From: an uncultured Selenomonas sp.
Lineage (GTDB): Bacteria > Bacillota > Negativicutes > Selenomonadales > Selenomonadaceae
Length of the DNA stretch: 5,569 bases
Assembly (NCBI GenBank): GCA_945494195.1
Contig: CALYVJ010000142.1
Coordinates: 1-5,569 of the forward strand
Direction of reading: 5' to 3'
Made by a program: the position numbers and the translations under genes. Under the pieces are notes generated by a model. It saw only the letters and a program-made list of their open reading frames with translations. It had not been told where the DNA came from and did no database searches. Below, one piece after another: positions 1 to 5,498 of the stretch (position 1 is its first letter; the number at the start of each line of letters is the position of its first letter).

Positions 1-6
1 GAAAGA

Positions 7-13
7 GAGGGAG
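7..13 (+). promoter_or_regulatory. Ribosome binding site of the repeat-protein gene
   Basis: A purine-rich GAGGGAG lies 4 to 8 bases before the ATG at 18. It supports translation starting there. No promoter is visible because the window begins just upstream, so the gene could be the last of a longer transcript. Confidence 0.6.
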
Positions 14-17
14 AATC

Positions 18-539
18 ATGGGTATATCGGCGGTTAGCATCACGACGCTGACCAGTTTCCCTCAGATGAACCGCGAGGTAACCGCGAGGGGACAACAGGC
101 AGCGAAGGAGCATAGTGAGGCAGCGGCTTCGTATACGAAGGTTTCCAATTTCGGGAATGAGACGAAAATGGGCAGTAGTGCTTTTCAGCGTGCCAACTCC
201 ACGATAATCGACATTGGGGAAAGCAAGACTGCTATGTTGATGGATCGCAGCAAGTCTTATTACGAAGTTTCGAACTTTGGCAATGAGACCAAGTTGGGAT
301 CCAGTAAGTTCCAACAGCAGATCAAAGCCGATGCGGAACAGGGTGCTCAAAACCTGTCCAAGGGAATGAAAGCGACAGCTGACATTACGCGTGTATCGAA
401 TTTTGGAACGGAAACGAATCTTGGCAAGAGCGGTTTCCAGCAAGTCAATGCGCAAATCATGCAGGCTCGTCAAAAAGCCTATACGCAGTTTTCGGATTTC
501 CAAAAACAAGCGGGGGGCAGCATCGATATTGGTGCGTGA
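18..539 (+). CDS. Uncharacterised protein with three 42-residue VSNFG repeats
   Basis: I do not recognise this 173-residue protein. Three near-identical motifs start at Val42, Val84 and Val126, exactly 42 residues apart, with consensus V-S-N-F-G-[NT]-E-T-[KN]-[ML]-G-[SK]-S-x-F-Q. Between motifs the sequence is rich in Ala, Gln, Lys and Glu and probably helical. A short IDIG string occurs at residues 64-67 and again at the C-terminus (169-172). There is no Cys or Trp, only one Pro, and no signal peptide or membrane segment. The repeats differ mainly at synonymous positions (Val gtt/gtt/gta, Gly46-equivalent ggg/ggc/gga), which argues for an expressed, selected protein rather than recent tandem duplication. 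The ATG has a ribosome site and a terminator follows directly, so this is a complete gene at the end of its transcript. A cytoplasmic or secreted repeat scaffold is possible, but no function can be assigned. Confidence 0.85.
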   Translation: MGISAVSITTLTSFPQMNREVTARGQQAAKEHSEAAASYTKVSNFGNETKMGSSAFQRANSTIIDIGESKTAMLMDRSKSYYEVSNFGNETKLGSSKFQQQIKADAEQGAQNLSKGMKATADITRVSNFGTETNLGKSGFQQVNAQIMQARQKAYTQFSDFQKQAGGSIDIGA

Positions 540-547
540 CAAAACAG

Positions 548-583
548 AAAAGACCTTTTCCCTTTGGGATAGGGTCTTTTTTT
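548..583 (+). terminator. Rho-independent terminator of the repeat-protein gene
   Basis: AAAAGACC (548-555) pairs with GGTCTTTT (573-580). Inside it TCCC (559-562) pairs with GGGA (566-569) around a three-base TTT loop. The two stems are separated by a symmetric 3/3 internal loop. A run of seven T follows from 577. It starts 9 bases after the stop codon and separates this gene from hcp. Confidence 0.85.
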
Positions 584-602
584 GTGCCGGGATTCCTGTC
601 TA

Positions 603-618
603 TGTAGCGAATGTTACA
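603..618. promoter_or_regulatory. Candidate Crp/Fnr-type operator upstream of hcp
   Basis: TGTAGCGAATGTTACA is an imperfect dyad: outer TGTA/TACA arms plus one inner C/G pair, matching at 5 of 8 positions per arm. It is centred at 610.5. If transcription starts about seven bases after the -10 hexamer (near 652), the centre lies at about -41.5, the class II activator position known for Crp/Fnr proteins. No good -35 hexamer is present, which fits activator dependence. Crp/Fnr-family control of hcp genes is established knowledge; assignment of this particular site is inference. Confidence 0.45.
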
Positions 619-639
619 GCTTGGGTGCAGTGGCTCCGC

Positions 640-645
640 TATAAT
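640..645 (+). promoter_or_regulatory. -10 box of the hcp promoter
   Basis: A perfect TATAAT lies 81 bases before the hcp start and downstream of the preceding terminator. No TTGACA-like hexamer sits 16 to 18 bases upstream; the corresponding stretch overlaps the end of the candidate operator. The predicted untranslated leader is about 75 bases. Confidence 0.6.
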
Positions 646-711
646 TGGTCATATCAAGAAGAGAGCAAACAATAAGGTTTGAGGATTATGGTTCCGAAGC
701 AAACGGAGGAA

Positions 712-717
712 AAGGAG
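712..717 (+). promoter_or_regulatory. Ribosome binding site deciding the hcp start
   Basis: AAGGAG ends 9 bases before the ATG at 727; a second GGAGG lies at 705-709. These favour 727 over the in-frame TTG at 679 and ATG at 688, which would place the ribosome sites inside the coding sequence and add residues before the usual family N-terminus. Confidence 0.8.
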
Positions 718-726
718 AGATACTTT

Positions 727-2361
727 ATGGAAAACAAGATGTTTTGTTATCAGTGCCAGGAGACGGCAGGTTGCAAGGGCTGCACGCAGGTAGGTGTCTG
801 TGGCAAGAAGCCGGAAGTGGCAGCGATGCAGGATCTTTTGATCTATGTGACGAAGGGGTTGGCTGCGGTTACGACGCGCCTGCGCGCTGAAGGGAAGAAA
901 GTGGCGGCAGAGGTCAATCATCAGATTACGCTGAATCTGTTTGTGACGATTACCAATGCTAATTTTGACCGTGAAGCAATCGTAGAACGCATCAAAAATA
1001 CTTTGGACGTTAAAACGGAATTGCTGGCAAGCCTTGCGAACCGTGAGAACCTGCCTGAGGCAGCTCTTTGGAATGATACGGAAGACGGGTTTGACGCCAA
1101 AGCCGCGAAGGTCGGTATCCTGGCAACAGAAAATGAGGATATCCGCAGCCTGCGTGAACTTATCACCTATGGCCTCAAGGGGTTGGCAGCTTATCAGAAA
1201 CATGCCAATGTGCTGGGGTATGAAAACGAAGCAATCGATGCATTTGCCCAGTCGGCACTGGCTAAACTCCTCGATGACAGTCTGACCGGTGACGACTTGA
1301 CGGCGCTGACGTTGGAAACGGGTAAGTGGGGTGTCGATGGGATGGCCCTCTTGGATAAGGCAAATACGGAGACCTATGGCAATCCGGAACTTACCAAGGT
1401 TGATCTTGGCGTGCGCCGGAATCCGGGTATCCTGATTTCGGGACATGACCTCAAGGATTTGGAGATGCTTTTGGAGCAGACCCAGGGCACAGGGGTGGAT
1501 GTCTACACCCATGGCGAGATGCTGCCGGCCCATTATTATCCGAAGTTCAAGAAATACGAGAACTTTGCGGGCAACTACGGCAATGCTTGGTGGAAACAGA
1601 AAGAGGAATTCGAAGCCTTCCATGGCCCGATTCTCATGACCACCAACTGCGTAGTACCGCCGAAGGCATCGTATCAGGACCGCTTGTTTACGACGGGAGC
1701 AACGGGGGTGCCGGGCTGCCAGCATATTGCCGCTAAAGCTGATGGTACGAAGGATTTCGGTCCGATTATCGAAATGGCCAAGCAGTGCGAAGCACCGGAA
1801 GAGCTCGAGCAGGGACAGATTGTCGGCGGCTTTGCCCATGAGCAGGTATTTGCGGTGGCCGATAAAGTCGTTGCAGCCGTTAAGTCAGGTGCCATCAAGA
1901 AATTTGTTGTCATGGCTGGCTGCGATGGCCGCATGAAGTCCCGTGACTATTATGCTGATTTTGCCAAAGCTCTGCCCCAGGATACGGTTATCCTGACGGC
2001 TGGTTGTGCCAAGTATAAGTATATTAAGATGAATCTCGGGGATATTGGCGGTATCCCGCGGGTCCTCGATGCCGGCCAGTGCAACGATTCCTACAGCCTG
2101 GCCCTCATTGCCTTGAAGCTCAAGGAAGTATTTGGCCTTGATGATGTCAACGAGTTGCCGATTGTTTACAACATAGCCTGGTATGAGCAGAAAGCTGTTA
2201 TCGTCTTGCTGGCACTGCTGCACCTCGGCGTCAAGAACATTCACCTCGGCCCGACGCTGCCGGCATTCCTGTCTCCCAATGTAGCGAAAGTCCTGATTGA
2301 GAACTTCGGTATTGGTGGTATCACGACGGTAGAAGAAGACATCAAGAAAATGATTGGCTGA
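727..2361 (+). CDS. hcp: Hybrid cluster protein (hydroxylamine reductase / NO reductase), class I
   Basis: This 544-residue cytoplasmic iron-sulfur protein is known in its family to reduce hydroxylamine in vitro and, in E. coli, to act on nitric oxide and in protein S-nitrosylation. The N-terminus has Cys7, Cys10, Cys19 and Cys25 in the C-x2-C-x8-C-x5-C spacing of class I proteins from strict anaerobes, ligating the proximal [4Fe-4S] cluster. Extra cysteines occur at 16 within that loop. All seven hybrid Fe-S-O cluster ligands known from Desulfovibrio are identifiable: His240 (SGHDLKD), Glu264 (HGEMLPAH), Cys308 (TTNCVVPP), Cys399 (AGCDGR, equivalent of the persulfide Cys), Cys427 (TAGCAKYK), Cys452 (GQCNDSYS) and Glu487 (WYEQKA). 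Length is normal for the class. It is transcribed alone, between two terminators. No hcr reductase gene is adjacent, as is usual for class I, so electrons must come from another donor. Confidence 0.97.
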   Translation: MENKMFCYQCQETAGCKGCTQVGVCGKKPEVAAMQDLLIYVTKGLAAVTTRLRAEGKKVAAEVNHQITLNLFVTITNANFDREAIVERIKNTLDVKTELLASLANRENLPEAALWNDTEDGFDAKAAKVGILATENEDIRSLRELITYGLKGLAAYQKHANVLGYENEAIDAFAQSALAKLLDDSLTGDDLTALTLETGKWGVDGMALLDKANTETYGNPELTKVDLGVRRNPGILISGHDLKDLEMLLEQTQGTGVDVYTHGEMLPAHYYPKFKKYENFAGNYGNAWWKQKEEFEAFHGPILMTTNCVVPPKASYQDRLFTTGATGVPGCQHIAAKADGTKDFGPIIEMAKQCEAPEELEQGQIVGGFAHEQVFAVADKVVAAVKSGAIKKFVVMAGCDGRMKSRDYYADFAKALPQDTVILTAGCAKYKYIKMNLGDIGGIPRVLDAGQCNDSYSLALIALKLKEVFGLDDVNELPIVYNIAWYEQKAVIVLLALLHLGVKNIHLGPTLPAFLSPNVAKVLIENFGIGGITTVEEDIKKMIG

Positions 2362-2406
2362 TTCCCAGCTTCATTAGCGATAAATTTGCGATAAAAAAAT
2401 AAAGAG

Positions 2407-2450
2407 AAAGCTCATTGGCTAAAAGGAAAGCGCCGATGAGCTTTTTTTTT
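2407..2450 (+). terminator. Rho-independent terminator of hcp
   Basis: AAGCTCATTGGC (2408-2419) pairs with GCCGATGAGCTT (2432-2443) as a 12-bp stem with one T-G wobble and a 12-base A-rich loop. Nine T follow at 2442-2450. It lies 46 bases after the hcp stop codon and should insulate hcp from the regulator remnant downstream. Confidence 0.92.
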
Positions 2451-2471
2451 GCCTGAATGGATGAGCCTCAT

Positions 2472-2480
2472 GGGGAGGGG
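2472..2480 (+). promoter_or_regulatory. Ribosome binding site of the truncated regulator
   Basis: GGGGAGGGG ends 5 bases before the ATG at 2486. Only 35 bases separate the hcp terminator from this ATG, and I see no clear promoter there, so expression may depend on readthrough from hcp. Confidence 0.75.
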
Positions 2481-2485
2481 ATTGG

Positions 2486-2956
2486 ATGCAGATCTATCAT
2501 TTGGATTTACAGGAACTGACCTTGTTTCGGGATGTTTCCGCTGAGGAAGTAGATCGCTTTATTATGAGTATGGGGGCGACGGTCAAGCGTTATGAAAAAG
2601 GAACACGGATTCTTAAAGCCTATGAGCCCAATGCCAATATAGGGGTTATGGTTGAGGGAAAGGCTCAGGTTATTGCTGAGGATCGCTTTGGCAATGAATC
2701 GATTGGCCACATATTGGAACGTGGTGCGATGATGGGCAGTGCGTCAGCAATTCTGCCGCGATTCCAGTCCAATAACAATACGTCGATTGAGGCGTTGACT
2801 GATGTGCCCGTGTTTTTGCCGGCGATATCGCTTACGGCAGGGGCCTTCGGTGGGGGAGCAGTTACGGTTTCGTATCTTGGTGGCATGGCACTTTACGATT
2901 TTATTCTGCTCGTCGGGGCGTCGATTTTATTTGATTATCTTTGGTATGAGGATTGA
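2486..2956 (+). CDS. Truncated Crp/Fnr regulator sensor domain fused to a CcmB-like tail
   Basis: This 156-residue frame has two unlike parts. Residues about 10-108 match the cyclic-nucleotide-binding-like beta-barrel of Crp/Fnr regulators: LFRDVSAEEVDRF at the start, YEKGTRIL, the IGVMVEGKAQVIAEDRFGN strand pair typical of anaerobe members, and ILERGAMMG in the phosphate-binding-cassette position. The family continues with a dimerisation helix and a helix-turn-helix to about 220 residues; both are absent. From about residue 107 the sequence becomes hydrophobic (VPVFLPAISL, then LGGMALYDFILLVGASILFD) and ends YLWYED. That resembles the last two membrane segments of CcmB, the haem-exporter permease of cytochrome c maturation, in non-enteric bacteria. 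I infer an in-frame deletion joining a regulator to the end of ccmB. The ribosome site is intact so the chimera may be translated, but it cannot bind DNA as a normal Crp/Fnr protein. The regulator half is likely; the CcmB match is from memory and moderate. Confidence 0.7.
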   Translation: MQIYHLDLQELTLFRDVSAEEVDRFIMSMGATVKRYEKGTRILKAYEPNANIGVMVEGKAQVIAEDRFGNESIGHILERGAMMGSASAILPRFQSNNNTSIEALTDVPVFLPAISLTAGAFGGGAVTVSYLGGMALYDFILLVGASILFDYLWYED

Positions 2957-2975
2957 CTAGCGGATTGTATGATAT

Positions 2976-2982
2976 GGGGAGG
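2976..2982 (+). promoter_or_regulatory. Ribosome binding site before the CcmF-like fragment
   Basis: GGGGAGG sits 6 bases before a GTG at 2989. It decides the start: the same frame also opens at TTG 2953 and ATG 2974, but neither has comparable spacing. It is probably inherited from whichever ccm gene once followed ccmB. Confidence 0.6.
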
Positions 2983-2988
2983 ATAAAA

Positions 2989-3135
2989 GTGATACAGGCT
3001 AGAATCCTGCCGTCCATCGAGACGGAAATGCAGCAGGCAATCATCGCCAGTGTCAGCACCAAGCCGTATATCTGGGTACTGTGGCTTGGCAGTGTGCTGG
3101 TCTGTGTGGGTACTTTAGTGGCACTAAGAAAGTAA
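2989..3135 (+). pseudogene. ccmF: C-terminal remnant of CcmF-like cytochrome c haem lyase subunit
   Basis: The 48-codon frame (GTG start) ends in one membrane segment, KPYIWVLWLGSVLVCVG then TLVALRK. It aligns without gaps to the known CcmF C-terminal pattern KP-x5-W-x-G-x6-G-x3-AL, for example KPFVRWIWYGG in E. coli. CcmF is normally above 600 residues with many membrane segments and a WWD haem-handling domain; all of that is missing. It lies 32 bases after the stop of the CcmB-like tail, so both ends of a ccm operon seem to survive while the middle is gone. The good ribosome site means a short membrane peptide could still be made. A native small membrane protein such as CcmD is the main alternative, but the CcmF pattern fits better. 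Confidence 0.55.
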
Positions 3136-3141
3136 AAAAGG

Positions 3142-3186
3142 CTATGGCATTACGCGTACAATGACGCGGGTTCCGGCTTCCTCCAA
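3142..3186 (-). pseudogene. Possible 3' end of a lost minus-strand gene
   Basis: Read on the minus strand, these 15 codons spell LEEAGTRVIVRVMP and a TAG stop, with GC-rich codons like those of the genes in the window. The frame stays open to 3237 but the rest is AT-rich and has no ATG start. I do not recognise the peptide. It could be the tail of a convergent neighbour whose body was replaced, or simply chance. Confidence 0.2.
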
Positions 3187-3331
3187 TATATAACAACATA
3201 TTAACAATAGAACAACAAGGAGCAGTTTATTCTCTCTCTATGCTTAAATCGTTGCAATTATTAATCTTGTTGTTGTTTTTTTGTTTTATTAATCCTTATG
3301 AAAGTCAACAACCATAACGCTTTTGCCACTT

Positions 3332-3358
3332 TTGTCATTCTCATTTTTCAGCTATAAT
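3332..3358 (+). promoter_or_regulatory. Promoter of the hsdMS operon
   Basis: TATAAT at 3353-3358 is a perfect -10 hexamer. TTGTCA at 3332-3337 matches five of six -35 bases, with a short 15-base spacer. Transcription would start near 3365, giving a leader of about 25 bases that contains the hsdM ribosome site. Confidence 0.6.
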
Positions 3359-3377
3359 AAGAATTATCGAACAACAC

Positions 3378-3385
3378 GGAGGAAG
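3378..3385 (+). promoter_or_regulatory. Ribosome binding site of hsdM
   Basis: GGAGGAAG lies 4 bases before the ATG at 3390 (GGAGG core 7 bases away), which fixes that start. Confidence 0.75.
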
Positions 3386-3389
3386 ATAT

Positions 3390-5498
3390 ATGGACCAGCA
3401 TATTTACAACAAGCTCGTTTCTTTCATCTGGGCTATTGCCTCAGACTGCTTAGTAGATATCTACGATGTGGGGGATTATCGCAAGATAATCCTGCCATTC
3501 ATGGTGATTCGCCGCTTTGATGCGGTGTTGGAGCCTACCAAGGACAAGGTTCTGGCTATGAAGGAGAACTTAGAGGGGCAAGGCATGACGAATATAGCTC
3601 CGGCTCTCTGCAAGGTAGCAGGAGAAGCCTTCTGCAACAGCTCCCCTTACACACTCACAGATTTGCGTTCACGCACCAACCAGCAACAGCTAAAGGCCGA
3701 CTTCAACCTGTATCTGGATGGATTCAGCGATAACGTACAGGACATCATCAACCGCTTTGAGTTTAGGCAGCAAGTAGAAAAGCTCTCCAGCAACGATGTG
3801 TTGGGGCTATTAATCAAACGCTTCACCAGCCCGGAAATCAACCTCTCCAGCCGTCCTGTGCTTAATGACGATGGTTCAGAGAGACTTCCGGCTCTTGACA
3901 ATCACACAATGGGTACTGCCTTTGAGGAGGTTATACGCCGTTTCAACGAGGAAACGAACGTCACCGATGCCGGACGCCACTTCACTCCTCGTGACGTAGT
4001 GCGCCTGATGGCAGAGCTGGCCTTTGTGCCTGTACAGGATAAAATCAAATCCAGCACCTACCGTATATACGATGGCGCTTGTGGCACCGGCGGTATGCTC
4101 ACAGTTGGTGAGGAGCGTATCAAGGAGCTGGCTGAACAAACAGGGGAGAAAGTCTCTGTCCACCTCTATGGTCAGGAGAACTTCGATGAGACTTATGCCA
4201 TTGCCAAGGCAGACATGCTGCTGAAAGGTGAGGACGTCAAAACAAGCCATATCCGCTTCGGCTCCACCATTTCAGACGACAAGTTCCCTACGGAGACCTT
4301 CGATTTTGCCCTGTCCAATCCTCCTTTCGGTACGCCGTGGAAGAAGGACATGGTTGCGTGGGGCTACAAGAAGAAAGAGGAAATCACCGACCTGCGCTTT
4401 GTCAAGCAGTATCAAGGTGAGGAATTCCGTCTGGTGCCGGACATCGGCGACCCGCAGATGCTTTTCCTTGCCAATAACATCAGCAAGATGAAAAAGGACA
4501 CAGAGCTGGGAAGCCGTATCGTGGAGGTACATAATGGCTCATCCCTCTTCAATGGCAAGGCTGGCAGCGGCAACAGCAACCTGCGCCGCTATATCATCGA
4601 GCAGGACATGCTGGAGGCTATCGTGGCCATTCCCGAGAACATGTTCTACAACACAGGCATTGGCACATTCCTCTGGATTGTCACCAATCGCAAGAGCGAG
4701 GAGCGCCGGGGGAAAGTCCAGCTCATTGACGCTACCAGCATGAAAAAGCCCCTACGGAAGAACATCGGTCAGAAGAACTGCGAAATCAGCCGTTCCCTCC
4801 GGGAGAAAATCATGGAGCTGTATCTGGCCTTTGATAAGGCAGACCCCAAGTACAGCAAGGTCTTCCTCAACGAGGAGTTTGGCTATTACTCTGTGGATGT
4901 GGCAAGGCCTTTGCGCCTCCACGTGCGGCTGGGGGAAGAAGACATAGCCTCTCTGAAGCGTGCAGATGCCTCTCTGGCGACTTTGGTGGAGCAATGTATA
5001 TCACAGAAATACCACCAAGGCGGTTCGGACGACTTCACGGGTTTCCTGGAGCGTTTGAAGGGCATAGCCCAGGAAAAGGGAATCCGATTCACCAAGAAAA
5101 TGGAAACTCTGCTGCGTGTCCATCTCACCGAGGTGAGCGAGACAGCCCAGCCGGTGATAGCCAAGCACAGCAAGGGGGAGGCAGCGCCTCTCTATGGCCG
5201 CTATCAAGCAGAGAAGGGCTGTGTGGAATACGAGGCAGACAGCGACCTCAAGGAGACTGAGCAGGTGCCGCTGACCTATCCGGGAGGCCTTGAAGCCTTC
5301 ATGGAGCAGGAGGTCAGACCTTATGCTCCAGATGGCTGGTTGGTGGAGAAGTCCATCACCATAGGTTATGAACTGAGCTTCACGAAGTATTTCTATGAGC
5401 CGGTCAAGCTCCGTAGTCTGTCTGAAATCGATGCTGACATTCTGGCCACTAAGCAGGAAATGTCCGGGCTGTTGGATGAGATTGTGGGGGCAGAGTGA
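3390..5498 (+). CDS. hsdM: Type I restriction-modification system, modification subunit (N6-adenine methyltransferase)
   Basis: This 702-residue subunit transfers a methyl group from S-adenosylmethionine to N6 of adenine in the bipartite target chosen by HsdS, as an M2S complex; with HsdR the complex cleaves unmodified DNA. Residues about 5-130 form the helical HsdM N-terminal domain. The Rossmann methyltransferase core follows: HFTPRDVVRLM at 197-207, the SAM-binding motif I YDGACGTGGML at 227-237, GQEN at 261-264 and the catalytic motif IV NPPF at 310-313. IVAIPENMFYNTGIGTFLWI (411-430) is a conserved later core segment. The protein is longer than the roughly 500-530 residues of the classic enteric subunits. 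The extra length is a C-terminal region of about 200 residues ending in a helical stretch (678-700) that may contact HsdS. The stop TGA (5496-5498) overlaps the hsdS ATG by one base, indicating translational coupling. No hsdR is in the window. All core motifs are intact, so an active enzyme is expected. Confidence 0.96.
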   Translation: MDQHIYNKLVSFIWAIASDCLVDIYDVGDYRKIILPFMVIRRFDAVLEPTKDKVLAMKENLEGQGMTNIAPALCKVAGEAFCNSSPYTLTDLRSRTNQQQLKADFNLYLDGFSDNVQDIINRFEFRQQVEKLSSNDVLGLLIKRFTSPEINLSSRPVLNDDGSERLPALDNHTMGTAFEEVIRRFNEETNVTDAGRHFTPRDVVRLMAELAFVPVQDKIKSSTYRIYDGACGTGGMLTVGEERIKELAEQTGEKVSVHLYGQENFDETYAIAKADMLLKGEDVKTSHIRFGSTISDDKFPTETFDFALSNPPFGTPWKKDMVAWGYKKKEEITDLRFVKQYQGEEFRLVPDIGDPQMLFLANNISKMKKDTELGSRIVEVHNGSSLFNGKAGSGNSNLRRYIIEQDMLEAIVAIPENMFYNTGIGTFLWIVTNRKSEERRGKVQLIDATSMKKPLRKNIGQKNCEISRSLREKIMELYLAFDKADPKYSKVFLNEEFGYYSVDVARPLRLHVRLGEEDIASLKRADASLATLVEQCISQKYHQGGSDDFTGFLERLKGIAQEKGIRFTKKMETLLRVHLTEVSETAQPVIAKHSKGEAAPLYGRYQAEKGCVEYEADSDLKETEQVPLTYPGGLEAFMEQEVRPYAPDGWLVEKSITIGYELSFTKYFYEPVKLRSLSEIDADILATKQEMSGLLDEIVGAE

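Larger units (their letters stand above)
3187..3389. other. AT-rich leader region of the hsd operon
   Basis: About 200 bases without a convincing gene, much richer in A and T than the flanking genes. It holds an inverted repeat, AACAACAAG at 3211-3219 and CTTGTTGTT at 3266-3274. It also holds a 9-base direct repeat TTATTAATC (3258-3266 and 3286-3294), a near-repeat of 15 bases (3210-3224 and 3369-3383), a 25-codon frame (3240-3317) and the hsd promoter. Confidence 0.6.

Noticed and set aside
141..440. 126-base repeats read as a CRISPR array or minisatellite
   Set aside because: The copies diverge at the DNA level mainly at synonymous sites and conserve only the protein motif. There are no short identical repeats with unique spacers.
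391..675. 94-codon + strand frame overlapping the repeat gene and its terminator
   Set aside because: It crosses the terminator and the hcp promoter, has no ribosome site and is out of frame with the supported gene.
679..726. N-terminal extension of Hcp by 16 residues (TTG 679 or ATG 688)
   Set aside because: Strong ribosome sites at 705-717 lie inside this stretch, and the family starts just before the first CxxC, which fits ATG 727.
649..1839. 396-codon open frame on the minus strand opposite hcp
   Set aside because: It lies almost wholly within the well-supported hcp gene. Its translation matches no family I know and is explained as an antisense shadow of hcp codon bias.
2377..2395. GCGATAAA direct repeat after hcp as an operator
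   Set aside because: Two 8-base A-rich copies next to a terminator, with no promoter nearby to regulate.
3150..3157. TTACGCGT/TACGCGTA palindrome as a regulator site
   Set aside because: It is an 8-base self-complementary string with no neighbouring promoter or second copy, so chance is sufficient.
3323..3520. 65-codon + strand frame starting before hsdM
   Set aside because: It runs through the hsd promoter into the hsdM 5' end in another frame. It has no ribosome site of its own.
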